64,000 bases of DNA from Streptomyces sp. RerS4 (GTDB lineage: Bacteria > Actinomycetota > Actinomycetes > Streptomycetales > Streptomycetaceae). Of the stretch, positions 16,651 through 25,635 are shown piece after piece. Position 1 is the stretch's first letter, and each line of letters opens with the position of its first letter. Both the position numbers and the translations under genes were made by a program. The notes under the pieces were generated by a model, which made no database searches, was not told the origin of the DNA, and saw only the letters and a program-made list of their open reading frames with translations. Location of the stretch: NCBI RefSeq assembly GCF_023515955.1, contig NZ_CP097323.1, positions 178,140-242,139 of the forward strand, read 5' to 3'.

Positions 16651-17613
16651 ATGCCATATGTCGCACCGTCGTCCGACGAGAACCGCGCCACCACCCGCCC
16701 CACCGTCATGGTCCCTCGCGAGTACGTCCACCGGGTCGCCGTGTCCGAGGTGTTCCTGACGGGGTGGAAACCGGCGGCCGAGGTCACGGGCGGCGCGACG
16801 GACGGGGCCGAATTCGTGGTCCGGGCCCAATGGCCGCGCACCCACACGGTGTTCGTACCGAACGGCGGTTCCCTCGATTCCATGCTGCTGATCGAGTCCG
16901 TCCGCCAGGCGGGCACGCTCCTGTCCCACGCGGAGTTCGGGGTGCCGTTCGGCCACCAGTTCCTGCTCTGGGACATGTCGGTCGACGCGGACCCCACGCT
17001 CTTCGCTCCGGCCGCCGTCCCGGTGGAGGTCGAGCTGCGCATGGTGTGCGCCGAGACCTCCCGCCGGCGCGCGGCGCTCACCGGTGCGCGCTACGACGTC
17101 ACGGTGCTGCGCGACGGCCGAGCGATGGCCACCGCGAGCGCCTCCTTCCGCTGCATCGGGCCCGAGGTGCACCGCCGACTGCGGGCCGGCCGTCCCACCG
17201 CCGCCGTACGCACGACGGCCCCCGCACTCGCTCCCGCCACCGTGGGGCACACCGGCGACCGCAACGTCCTCCTCGCCCACCCGCCGGTCGGATCGCGCAC
17301 CGGGAACCTCTGGGAACTGCGGGTGGACACCGGACACCCCAACTACTTCGACCACCCCGTGGACCACGTCCCCGGCATGGTGCTCCTCGAAGCCGCCCGT
17401 CAGGCCGCCCGCGCGGTGACCAACAGGCCGAAGGCCCTGCTGCTCGCCCTGAGGGGCCGCTTCACGCGCTACGCCGAATTCGACGCACCGTGCTGGATCG
17501 AAGCGTTTCCCGAGACGGCCGAAGCCACTGGCATCACCCGTGTGCGGGTGCACGGCACGCAAGGCCGGCAGACCGTCTTCACCGCCGAACTCGGTCTCGG
17601 CGACCCGGCTTGA
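16651..17613 (+). CDS. AfsA/ScbA-family butyrolactone synthase
   Basis: A 320-residue protein with two AfsA repeats, about residues 25-165 and 205-315. The first contains RTHTVFVPNGG and the second NYFDHPVDHVPGMVLLEAARQAAR, the hallmark of the family. AfsA/ScbA proteins condense dihydroxyacetone phosphate with a beta-ketoacyl carrier thioester to begin synthesis of gamma-butyrolactone or related signalling molecules. Size is typical. An ARE-like site in its promoter and the ScbR-like gene nearby make a closed signalling circuit. The start ATG 16651 gives the usual N-terminal length. The next gene (carboxylase) starts 147 bp later and is probably separate. Confidence 0.92.
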   Translation: MPYVAPSSDENRATTRPTVMVPREYVHRVAVSEVFLTGWKPAAEVTGGATDGAEFVVRAQWPRTHTVFVPNGGSLDSMLLIESVRQAGTLLSHAEFGVPFGHQFLLWDMSVDADPTLFAPAAVPVEVELRMVCAETSRRRAALTGARYDVTVLRDGRAMATASASFRCIGPEVHRRLRAGRPTAAVRTTAPALAPATVGHTGDRNVLLAHPPVGSRTGNLWELRVDTGHPNYFDHPVDHVPGMVLLEAARQAARAVTNRPKALLLALRGRFTRYAEFDAPCWIEAFPETAEATGITRVRVHGTQGRQTVFTAELGLGDPA

Positions 17614-17759
17614 CGATGTTCTGACCTTTCCCTGCCACTCACCCGAAACTCCTGTAGCGCGCCCGCCGATTCGGACCGACTCCTGCAACGTCCGGTCTTG
17701 AGGCACGCGAGACCCACACCGCAGGCTGGTGATCCGGTACAGAGTCAGGAGTGGATGTC

Positions 17760-19523
17760 GTGCGTAAGGTGCTCATTGCGAACCGCGGCGAGATCGCTGT
17801 CCGCGTTGCTCGGGCCTGCCGGGATGCCGGGATCGCGAGCGTAGCCGTCTACGCCGATCCGGACCGGGACGCCCTGCACGTCCGCGCGGCAGACGAAGCT
17901 TTCGCGTTGGGCGGTGACACCCCGGCGGCCAGCTACCTCGACATCTCCAAGGTCCTGCAGGCCGCCGCCGACTCCGGCGCGGACGCCATCCACCCCGGAT
18001 ACGGCTTCCTCTCGGAGAACGCCGACTTCGCCCAGGCCGTCATCGACGCCGGACTGACCTGGATCGGCCCCCCGCCCCAGGCCATCCGCGACCTCGGCGA
18101 CAAGGTCGCCGCCCGCCACATCGCCCTGCGCGCCGGCGCCCCCCTCGTCGCCGGCACTCCCGACCCCGTCTCCGGAGCCGACGAGGTCGTCGCCTTCGCC
18201 CGCGAGCACGGCCTGCCCATCGCCATCAAGGCCGCCTTCGGCGGCGGCGGCCGCGGCCTGAAGGTCGCCCGCACCCTCGAAGAGGTCCCCGAGCTCTACG
18301 ACTCCGCCGTCCGCGAGGCCGTCGCCGCCTTCGGCCGGGGCGAATGCTTCGTCGAGCAGTACCTCGACAAGCCCCGCCACGTCGAAACCCAGTGCCTCGC
18401 CGACTCCCACGGCAACGTCGTCGTCGTCTCCACCCGCGACTGCTCCCTCCAGCGCCGCCATCAGAAGCTCGTCGAGGAAGCCCCGGCGCCGTTCCTGACG
18501 GAAGCCCAGAACGCCGAGCTGTACGCCGCCTCCAAGGCGATCCTGAAGGAGGCCGGCTACGTCGGCGCCGGCACGGTCGAGTTCCTGGTCTCCGCGGACG
18601 GTCTGATCTCCTTCCTGGAGGTCAACACCCGCCTCCAGGTCGAACACCCCGTCACCGAAGAGGTCTCCGGCATCGACCTCGTCCGCGAGATGTTCCGCAT
18701 CGCCGACGGCGAGGCACTCGGCTACGACGACCCCGCCCTGCGCGGCCACTCCATCGAGTTCCGCATCAACGGCGAAGACCCCGGCCGCGGCTTCCTGCCC
18801 GCCCCCGGCACCGTCACCACCTTCCAACCCCCGAGCGGCCCCGGCGTCCGCCTCGACGCCGGCGTCGAATCCGGCAGCGTGATCGGCCCCGCCTGGGACT
18901 CCCTCCTCGCCAAGCTCATCGTCACCGGCGCCACCCGCGAACAGGCCCTCCAGCGCGCCTCCCGCGCCCTGGAGGAGTTCCGCGTCGAGGGCATGGCCAC
19001 CGCCATCCCCTTCCACCGCGCCGTGGTCACCGACCCCGCCTTCGCCCCCACCGACGGCACCCCGTTCACCGTCCACACCCGCTGGATCGAGACCGAATTC
19101 GTCAACGACATCCCCGCGTTCGTCGCTCCGGCGGCCGAGGACACCGAGGACGAGCCGGGTCGCGAGACCGTCGTGGTCGAGGTGGGCGGCAAGCGCCTGG
19201 AGGTCTCCCTGCCCTCCTCGCTGGGCATGACCCTGGCCCGTACGGCCGCCGCCGGCGGTGCCAAGCCCAAGCGTCGCGCCGCCAAGAAGTCCGGACCGGC
19301 CGCGTCCGGCGACACCCTGGCGTCCCCGATGCAGGGAACCATCGTCAAGGTCGCCGTCGAGGAGGGCCAGCAGGTCAACGAGGGCGACCTCGTCGTCGTC
19401 CTGGAGGCCATGAAGATGGAGCAGCCGCTCAACGCGCACCGCTCCGGCACCATCGTCGGCCTGAACGCCGAGGTCGGCGCCTCCCTCACCTCCGGCGCCA
19501 CCATCTGCGAGATCAAGGACTGA
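17760..19523 (+). CDS. acyl-CoA carboxylase alpha subunit (biotin carboxylase plus biotin carrier), JadJ-like
   Basis: A 587-residue protein. It starts RKVLIANRGEIAVR, has the ATP-grasp loop FGGGGRGLK (residues 160-168) and ends with a biotinyl domain carrying LEAMKMEQP, with biotin on Lys552. GTG 17760 is chosen because it begins the canonical N-terminus 9 bases after CAGGAG (17745-17750); an upstream GTG at 17751 would abut the ribosome site. The enzyme carboxylates biotin for acetyl/propionyl-CoA carboxylation, supplying malonyl-CoA extender units. A homologue (jadJ) sits in the jadomycin cluster. No beta subunit is encoded in the window, so it presumably partners with a chromosomal one. 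Confidence 0.93.
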   Translation: MRKVLIANRGEIAVRVARACRDAGIASVAVYADPDRDALHVRAADEAFALGGDTPAASYLDISKVLQAAADSGADAIHPGYGFLSENADFAQAVIDAGLTWIGPPPQAIRDLGDKVAARHIALRAGAPLVAGTPDPVSGADEVVAFAREHGLPIAIKAAFGGGGRGLKVARTLEEVPELYDSAVREAVAAFGRGECFVEQYLDKPRHVETQCLADSHGNVVVVSTRDCSLQRRHQKLVEEAPAPFLTEAQNAELYAASKAILKEAGYVGAGTVEFLVSADGLISFLEVNTRLQVEHPVTEEVSGIDLVREMFRIADGEALGYDDPALRGHSIEFRINGEDPGRGFLPAPGTVTTFQPPSGPGVRLDAGVESGSVIGPAWDSLLAKLIVTGATREQALQRASRALEEFRVEGMATAIPFHRAVVTDPAFAPTDGTPFTVHTRWIETEFVNDIPAFVAPAAEDTEDEPGRETVVVEVGGKRLEVSLPSSLGMTLARTAAAGGAKPKRRAAKKSGPAASGDTLASPMQGTIVKVAVEEGQQVNEGDLVVVLEAMKMEQPLNAHRSGTIVGLNAEVGASLTSGATICEIKD

Positions 19524-19543
19524 CCCCGCGTCAGCCATACGGC

Positions 19544-19577
19544 GAAGGCCCCGCCCGGACACCCGGACGGGGCCTTC
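19544..19577. terminator. hairpin terminator after the carboxylase gene
   Basis: A perfect 10-bp stem GAAGGCCCCG / CGGGGCCTTC (19544-19553 and 19568-19577) with a 14-base loop, 20 bp past the stop codon. It separates the carboxylase from the polyketide operon. Confidence 0.8.
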
Positions 19578-19800
19578 GGCGTTCGCCGGTACGGCGCCGC
19601 GACACACCTTTCCTGTGGTGGCCCTGACGGTTTCCTGGAATTCGAACCCGGCTTTTCGATGCCGTGACAATGCTTCGCGCACACCTGAAGCAGGCGCCGT
19701 TGACTCCCGGACCCGGGTGGAAGAACCTTGTGACTAATTCCGGAGAAGTGACGGCCCAGGTCACGCTGTTTCTCCCGTTCGAGTGTTTTCAAGGAACTCG

Positions 19801-19821
19801 CCGAATTTTCCCCCTATTCGG
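19801..19821. promoter_or_regulatory. inverted repeat in the polyketide operon promoter region
   Basis: CCGAAT / ATTCGG arms with a 9-base C/T-rich spacer lie in the 357-bp gap before the PgaE-type oxygenase gene. The gap also holds CCCGG-AC-CCGGG near 19708-19719. This long, AT-richer gap is the natural promoter of the PKS operon and the likely target of the JadR1-like activator and/or the SARP. No confident -10/-35 pair can be called. Confidence 0.35.
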
Positions 19822-19934
19822 TTCCCCTTGATTCCTGTTCTGTATGGATCTGTGTCGTGTGGACCGGACCGGGCCTTTCGGTCCGGCCGCATGCCGAACG
19901 GGACACCTTCCGACGAATCCCTTTGGAGACGCAG

Positions 19935-21404
19935 ATGGATGCTGAAGTCATAGTCGTGGGAGCCGGCCCGGCCGGCCTGATGCTGGCCGGCGAGCTACGG
20001 CTGGCCGGCGTCAAGACCATCGTGCTCGAACGGCTCGCGGAGCGCACCGGCGAGTCGCGTGGACTGGGTTTCACGGCCCGCACGATGGAGGTGTTCGACC
20101 AGCGCGGCCTGTTGCCGCGGTTCGGCGACGTGGAGACCAGCCCCGTCGGCCACTTCGGTGGGCTCCCCGTCGACTTCGGCGTCCTGGACGGCGCGCACCA
20201 GGCGGCCAAGACCGTCCCGCAGTCGAAGACCGAGGAGGTCCTGGAGGCCTGGGCGCTGGAACTGGGCGCCGACCTGCGGCGGGGCCACGAGGTCGTCAAG
20301 GTCCTCGACGGCCCGGACGCCGTGGCGGTCGAGGTCAAGGGGCCGAACGGCGTCCAGACGCTGCGCGCCCCCTACCTCGTCGGCTGTGACGGCGGTCGCA
20401 GCACGATCCGCAAGGCCGCGGGCTTCGACTTCCCCGGGACCGCGGCGACCCTGGAGATGTTCATCGCGGACGTCAAGGGGCTCGACCTGGACCCCGCCAT
20501 GACCGGCTCGACGTACTCGGGCGGCATGGTCATGGTCGGCCCGCTGCCCGACGGCGTCACCCGGCTGGTCCTGTGCGAACGCGGCAACCCGCCCAAGCGT
20601 CGGACCACCGCCCCCGGTTACGACGAGGTCGTGGCGGGATGGAAGCGGGTCACCGGCCAGGACATCTCGGCGGGGGAGCCCATCTGGGTCACCGCCTTCG
20701 GGAACGCCACGCGGCAGATCAGCGAGTACCGGCGCGGCCGGGTACTGCTGGCCGGCGACGCCGCGCACATCCACCTGCCCGCGGGCGGCCAGGGGATGAA
20801 CACCAGCGTCCAGGACGCCGTCAACCTGGGCTGGAAGCTGGCGTCGGTGGTACGGGGCAAGGCTCCCGAAGCGCTGCTGGACACCTATCACGAGGAACGC
20901 CACCCCGTCGGCCGGCGGCTGCTGATGAACACCCGGGCGCAGGGCCTGCTGCTCCTCTCCGGCTCCGAGGTCCAGCCCCTGCGCGACGTACTGACCGAAC
21001 TCATCCGGTACGAGGACGTCAGCAGGCACCTCGCCGGAATGGTCAGCGGCCTGGAGATCCGCTACGAGCTGGACGGCGGCCGGCACCCGCTCCTCGGGCG
21101 CCGCATGCCCCACCTGGAGCTGGCCGGCGCGGACTTCAAGGCGTCGGTTCCCGACCTGCTCCACGCAGGCCGCGGCGTCCTGCTCGACCTGACCGACAAC
21201 GAGGTCCTGCGACGCCGGGCCGCCGGCTGGACCGACCGGGTCGACATCGTGACGGCGGAGCCCCACGGCCTCCGCGCCGACAGCCCGCTCGCGGGCACCA
21301 CGGCCGTCCTGCTCCGCCCCGACGGCCACGTGGCCTGGGCCGCCCCGGGAAGCCACGGCGACCTGCCGATGGCGCTGGAGCGCTGGTTCGGCCCCGCCCG
21401 CTGA
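19935..21404 (+). CDS. FAD-dependent angucycline C-12/C-12b hydroxylase (PgaE/UrdE type)
   Basis: A 489-residue class A flavoprotein hydroxylase. The N-terminal dinucleotide fold is VVGAGPAGLML (G9-G14), followed by GESRGLGFTARTMEVFDQRGLL. The second FAD motif is VLLAGDAAHIHLPAGGQGMN, and a thioredoxin-like C-terminal domain ends ALERWFGPAR. The sequence agrees with what I know of PgaE and UrdE along its whole length. These enzymes use NADPH and O2 to hydroxylate C-12 and C-12b of UWM6/prejadomycin-type angucyclinones. It is the first gene of the PKS operon, as in the pga, urd and lan clusters. The start ATG 19935 follows GGAGAC. Confidence 0.93.
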   Translation: MDAEVIVVGAGPAGLMLAGELRLAGVKTIVLERLAERTGESRGLGFTARTMEVFDQRGLLPRFGDVETSPVGHFGGLPVDFGVLDGAHQAAKTVPQSKTEEVLEAWALELGADLRRGHEVVKVLDGPDAVAVEVKGPNGVQTLRAPYLVGCDGGRSTIRKAAGFDFPGTAATLEMFIADVKGLDLDPAMTGSTYSGGMVMVGPLPDGVTRLVLCERGNPPKRRTTAPGYDEVVAGWKRVTGQDISAGEPIWVTAFGNATRQISEYRRGRVLLAGDAAHIHLPAGGQGMNTSVQDAVNLGWKLASVVRGKAPEALLDTYHEERHPVGRRLLMNTRAQGLLLLSGSEVQPLRDVLTELIRYEDVSRHLAGMVSGLEIRYELDGGRHPLLGRRMPHLELAGADFKASVPDLLHAGRGVLLDLTDNEVLRRRAAGWTDRVDIVTAEPHGLRADSPLAGTTAVLLRPDGHVAWAAPGSHGDLPMALERWFGPAR

Positions 21405-21451
21405 GCGCCGGCCACCCCGACCCCGGACGAGTAATACGAAGGAGAGATGAC

Positions 21452-21781
21452 ATGCACAGCACCCTCATCGTGGCGCGTATGGACCTGAAGTCCAGCGTCG
21501 AGGTGGCCGACCTGTTCGCCGAGTTCGACCGGACGGACATGCCCCACCGCATGGGGACCCGCCGCCGGCAGTTGTTCGCCTACAAGGGCCTGTACTTCCA
21601 CCTGCAGGACTTCGACGCGGACAACGGCGGCGAACTGATCGAGGAGGCCAAGACCGACCCCCGCTTCGTCGGGATCAGCGAGGACCTCAAGCCGTTCATC
21701 CAGCCCTACGACCCCCAGACCTGGCGTTCCCCCAAGGACGCGATGGCGACCCGCTTCTACGACTGGTCGGCCGCCCGGTGA
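21452..21781 (+). CDS. TcmI-family polyketide cyclase (angucycline fourth-ring cyclase)
   Basis: A 109-residue ferredoxin-like cyclase starting MHSTLIVARMDL, with MPHRMGTRRRQLFAYKGLYFH and WRSPKDAMATRFYDW as conserved segments. Homologues UrdF, LanL and JadI close the last ring of the benz[a]anthracene. A strong ribosome site (GAAGGAGAG, spacing 6) precedes ATG 21452. It lies 47 bp behind the oxygenase and 37 bp before KSalpha, the standard angucycline order. Confidence 0.92.
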   Translation: MHSTLIVARMDLKSSVEVADLFAEFDRTDMPHRMGTRRRQLFAYKGLYFHLQDFDADNGGELIEEAKTDPRFVGISEDLKPFIQPYDPQTWRSPKDAMATRFYDWSAAR

Positions 21782-21818
21782 CTCGGCCGGTCCACCACAC
21801 GAAGGGAGGCCACGTCCT

Positions 21819-23087
21819 GTGAGCCGTCGCGTAGTCATCACCGGGGTCGGCGTCCTGGCGCCGGGCGGCCTCGGCACCAAGAACTTCTGGAGCCTGCTCA
21901 GCGAAGGGCGTACGGCCACCCGCCGGATCAGCTTCTTCGACCCGTCCTCGTTCCGCTCCCAGGTGGCGGCGGAGGCCGACTTCGACCCGGAGTTGTACGG
22001 GCTGACGCCGCAGGAGATCCGCCGGATGGACCGGGCGGCCCAGTTCGGCGTCGTCGCCGCCCGGGAGGCACTGGCCGACAGCGGCCTGGACCTCGCCGGC
22101 TTCGACCCGCACCGTACGGGCGTCACCGTCGGCAGCGCCGTCGGAGCGACCACCGGACTCGACACCGAGTACCGCGTGGTCAGCGACGGGGGCCGGCTGG
22201 ACCTGGTCGACCACCGCTACGCCCCCCAGCACCTCTACGGCTACTTCGTGCCCAGTTCCTTCTCGGCCGAGGTGGCCTGGGCGGTCGGTGCGGAAGGGCC
22301 GGCCACCGTCGTCTCCACCGGCTGCACCTCCGGTATCGACTCCGTCGGCCATGCCGTCGAGCTGATCCGTGAGGGCAGCGCCGACGTCATGATCGCCGGA
22401 GCCACGGACGCCCCGATCTCGCCGATCACCATGGCGTGCTTCGACGCGATCAAGGCGACCACCCCCCGCAACGACGACGCGGAGCACGCCTCCCGGCCCT
22501 TCGACGGCACCCGCAACGGGTTCGTCCTGGGCGAGGGCGCGGCCGTGTTCGTCCTCGAAGAGCTGGAGATGGCCCGGCGCCGGGGCGCCCACATCTACGC
22601 CGAGGTCGCGGGCTACGCCTCGCGGGCCAACGCCTTCCACATGACCGGCCTGCGGCCCGACGGCCGCGAGATGGCCGAGGCCATCCGGGTCGCGCTGGGC
22701 GAGGCACGGCTGAACCCCGAGGCCGTCGACTACATCAACGCCCACGGCTCGGGCACCAAGCAGAACGACCGCCACGAGACGGCGGCCTTCAAGCTCAGCC
22801 TCGGCGAGCACGCCTATCGCACGCCCGTCAGCTCCATCAAGTCGATGGTGGGGCACTCCCTCGGCGCCATCGGATCCATCGAGATCGCCGCGTCCGTACT
22901 CGCCATGGAGAACCACGTGGTCCCGCCGACCGCGAACCTCCACACCCCCGACCCCGAGTGCGACCTCGACTACGTCCCGCTCACCGCCCGTGAGCACACC
23001 ACCGACACGGTCCTGACGGTCGGCAGCGGCTTCGGCGGGTTCCAGAGCGCGATGGTGCTGGCCCGACCGGAGAGGAACACCGCATGA
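21819..23087 (+). CDS. type II PKS ketosynthase alpha (KSalpha)
   Basis: A 422-residue condensing enzyme with the active-site Cys169 in STGCTSGIDS and catalytic His309 (NAHGSGTKQND) and His346 (KSMVGHSLGA). It begins at GTG 21819 behind GAAGGGAGG. It forms the heterodimer with the chain-length factor, whose gene overlaps its stop by 4 bp, and extends acetate by decarboxylative Claisen condensations on the ACP. Length and motifs are normal, so it should be fully active. Confidence 0.97.
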   Translation: MSRRVVITGVGVLAPGGLGTKNFWSLLSEGRTATRRISFFDPSSFRSQVAAEADFDPELYGLTPQEIRRMDRAAQFGVVAAREALADSGLDLAGFDPHRTGVTVGSAVGATTGLDTEYRVVSDGGRLDLVDHRYAPQHLYGYFVPSSFSAEVAWAVGAEGPATVVSTGCTSGIDSVGHAVELIREGSADVMIAGATDAPISPITMACFDAIKATTPRNDDAEHASRPFDGTRNGFVLGEGAAVFVLEELEMARRRGAHIYAEVAGYASRANAFHMTGLRPDGREMAEAIRVALGEARLNPEAVDYINAHGSGTKQNDRHETAAFKLSLGEHAYRTPVSSIKSMVGHSLGAIGSIEIAASVLAMENHVVPPTANLHTPDPECDLDYVPLTAREHTTDTVLTVGSGFGGFQSAMVLARPERNTA

Positions 23088-24310
23088 GCATCCATCCCCG
23101 CAGCACGGTGATCACCGGCATCGGCATCGCCACCCCCAGCGGCTTCGGCGTGGAGGACTACTGGTCCGCCACCCGGATCGGGAAGAACGCGATCGGCCCC
23201 GTCAGCCGGTTCGACGCCACCGGCTACGACGCCAAACTGGCGGGCGAGATCGCCGACTTCAGCGCCCCGGACCACCTTCCCGGCCGGCTGATCAAGCAGA
23301 CCGACCGGATGACGCAGCTGGCCCTGGTGGCCACCGACGCGGCCTTCGAGGACGCCGGGGTCAAGCCGGGCGACGTCGACGAGTTCGACATGGGCGTCGT
23401 CACCGCCAGCAGCGCCGGCGGCTTCGAGTTCGGCCAGAACGAGCTGAAGCGGCTGTGGAGCCAGGGCAGCCAGTACGTGAGCGCGTACCAGTCGTTCGCC
23501 TGGTTCTACGCGGTCAACAGCGGCCAGATATCGATCCGCAACGGGATACGGGGCCACAGCGGCGTCGTCGTCAGCGACCAGGCGGGCGGCCTCGACGCGA
23601 TAGCCCAGGCCCGGCGACAGATCCGCAAGGGAAGCAAGCTGATCTGCTCGGGCGGCTTCGACGCCTCCATTTGCCCGTGGGGCTGGGTGGCCCAGCAGAC
23701 CAACGGCCACATGAGCACCAGCGACGACCCCGACCGGGCCTACCTGCCCTTCGACTCCGCCGCCCGCGGCTACGTCGCGGGCGAGGGCGGCGCGCTCCTG
23801 ATCCTGGAGGACGCCGAAGCCGCCCGTGCGCGCGGCGCGCGCAACGTCTACGGGGAGATCGCCGGATACGGCTCGACCTTCGACCCCAAGCCGGGCTCCG
23901 GCCGGGAGTCCGGGCTGCGCCGGGCGATCGAACTGGCCCTGGCCGACGCGGGCCTGGGCCCCGGCGACATCGACGTGGTGTTCGCCGACGCCGTCGGCGT
24001 GCCCGAGCTCGACCGGGATGAGGCCGCCGCGATCAGCGCCGTGTTCGGCCCCTACGCGGTCCCCGTCACCGCACCCAAGACCATGACGGGCCGGCTTCAC
24101 GCCGGGGCGTCGTCCGTGGACGTCGTGGCCGCCGTGCTCTCCATGCGCGAGGGCCTGATCCCCCCCACGACCAACGTCACCCTCGCCCCGGAGTACGACA
24201 TCGACCTGGTCGTCGGATATCCGCGTACGGCCTCCGTACGTGCCGCCCTGGTCCTCGCGCGCGGCATCGGCGGTTTCAACTCCGCCCTCGTCGTCCGCGG
24301 CACCCCGTAG
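23084..24310 (+). CDS. type II PKS chain-length factor (KSbeta/CLF)
   Basis: A 408-residue ketosynthase homologue in which the Cys is replaced by Gln166 (SDQAGGLDA), the mark of a CLF. The ATG at 23084 overlaps the KSalpha stop (ATGA), which fixes a 1:1 ratio by coupled translation. It sets the polyketide length, here presumably a decaketide as in other angucyclines, by analogy of the cluster, not by residue analysis of the tunnel. Confidence 0.96.
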   Translation: MSIHPRSTVITGIGIATPSGFGVEDYWSATRIGKNAIGPVSRFDATGYDAKLAGEIADFSAPDHLPGRLIKQTDRMTQLALVATDAAFEDAGVKPGDVDEFDMGVVTASSAGGFEFGQNELKRLWSQGSQYVSAYQSFAWFYAVNSGQISIRNGIRGHSGVVVSDQAGGLDAIAQARRQIRKGSKLICSGGFDASICPWGWVAQQTNGHMSTSDDPDRAYLPFDSAARGYVAGEGGALLILEDAEAARARGARNVYGEIAGYGSTFDPKPGSGRESGLRRAIELALADAGLGPGDIDVVFADAVGVPELDRDEAAAISAVFGPYAVPVTAPKTMTGRLHAGASSVDVVAAVLSMREGLIPPTTNVTLAPEYDIDLVVGYPRTASVRAALVLARGIGGFNSALVVRGTP

Positions 24311-24370
24311 GGCCCCGCCCCACCGGATCCCCCACCTCACCCCTGCCCAGACTCTTTCGAAGGAACGGAC

Positions 24371-24637
24371 ATGTCCCAGGAATTCACCCTGACCGACCTC
24401 AAGCGCATCCTGCTGGAGGGCGCCGGCGCCGACGAGGGCGTCGACCTCGACGGCGACATCCTCGACACCGAGTTCGAGAACCTCGGCTACGAGTCGCTCG
24501 CCCTGCTGGAGACCGGAAGCCGCATCGAGCGCGAGTACGGCATCTCCCTCGACGACGACATCTTCGCCGACAACCTCACCCCGCGCTCCCTGCTGGTCGC
24601 CGTCAACCGGCTGCTCCCGCAGTCCCTCCCGGCCTGA
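24371..24637 (+). CDS. acyl carrier protein of the type II PKS
   Basis: An 88-residue acidic protein with the phosphopantetheine site at Ser42 in NLGYESLALLE; the common D-S-L is E-S-L here, as in many aromatic PKS ACPs. It carries the growing chain between KS/CLF, ketoreductase and cyclases. It has a ribosome site GAAGGAAC and completes the minimal PKS. A 181-bp gap separates it from the ketoreductase gene, with no hairpin seen in it. Confidence 0.95.
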   Translation: MSQEFTLTDLKRILLEGAGADEGVDLDGDILDTEFENLGYESLALLETGSRIEREYGISLDDDIFADNLTPRSLLVAVNRLLPQSLPA

Positions 24638-24818
24638 CGGCTCCCGGCCGCCGCCCGACCCGAGCCACACCCCGATACGCCCCGCCCGGCCCGCCGCGCG
24701 CCCCCTTCACGGGCGGTACGCGGAACCCTCCGGGCCGGCGGGGCACCCCCCCTACGCGGCGCCGTGACCGATCGGCCCGGCGCCGCCGCGACCACCTCTT
24801 CCCTGGAGCGATCGACCC

Positions 24819-25604
24819 ATGACCCAGCAGGACCAGCCCGTCGCCCTCGTCACCGGCGCCACCAGCGGTATCGGCCTCGCCGTCGCACGACTGCTGGCCA
24901 ACCAGGGCCACCGCGTCTTCATCGGCGCGCGCAGCGCCGACAACGTCGCCGACACCGTCGAAAAGCTGCGCGCCGAAGGACTGGACGTCGACGGCACGAC
25001 CCTGGACGTCCGCTCCACCGACGACGCCCGCGCCTTCGTCCAGGCCGCCGTCGAGCGCTTCGGCACCGTCGACGTGCTCGTCAACAACGCGGGCCGCAGC
25101 GGTGGCGGCGTCACGGCCGACATCACCGACGAGCTGTGGGCGGACGTCATCGAGACCAACCTCAACAGCGTCTTCCGCCTGACCCGCGAAGTCCTCACCA
25201 CCGGAGGCATGCGCGACAAGCCGAGCGGCCGCATCGTCAACATCGCCTCCACCGCCGGCAAGCAGGGCGTGGTCCTCGGCGCCCCCTACTCGGCGTCCAA
25301 GCACGGCGTCGTCGGCTTCACCAAGGCCCTCGGCAACGAACTCGCCCCCACCGGCATCACCGTCAACGCCGTCTGCCCCGGGTACGTCGAGACGCCGATG
25401 GCCCAGCGGGTGCGCCAGGGATACGCCGCCGCCTACGACTCCACCGAGGAGGCGATCCTCGCCCGCTTCCAGTCGAAGATCCCGCTCGGCCGCTACTCCA
25501 CGCCCGAGGAGGTCGCCGGCCTCGTCGGCTACCTCGTCTCCGACACGGCCGCCTCCATCACCGCGCAGGCCCTGAACGTCTGCGGCGGCCTCGGCAACTT
25601 CTGA
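24819..25604 (+). CDS. polyketide C-9 ketoreductase (ActIII-like SDR)
   Basis: A 261-residue short-chain dehydrogenase with TGATSGIG (residues 12-19), NNAG (89-92), catalytic Ser144, Tyr157 and Lys161, and PGYVETPMA after the last strand. The residue numbers coincide with those of the actinorhodin ketoreductase. It reduces the C-9 carbonyl of the nascent decaketide with NADPH, fixing the first-ring folding. The ATG at 24819 follows TGGAGCG. Confidence 0.95.
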   Translation: MTQQDQPVALVTGATSGIGLAVARLLANQGHRVFIGARSADNVADTVEKLRAEGLDVDGTTLDVRSTDDARAFVQAAVERFGTVDVLVNNAGRSGGGVTADITDELWADVIETNLNSVFRLTREVLTTGGMRDKPSGRIVNIASTAGKQGVVLGAPYSASKHGVVGFTKALGNELAPTGITVNAVCPGYVETPMAQRVRQGYAAAYDSTEEAILARFQSKIPLGRYSTPEEVAGLVGYLVSDTAASITAQALNVCGGLGNF

Positions 25605-25635
25605 TCAGCGACGACGAACAAGGAACACAGCACCG

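Noticed and set aside
16458..17624. 388-residue open frame overlapping the afsA-like gene
   Set aside because: Composition is frame-shifted GC-rich shadow; the AfsA motifs are in the other frame.
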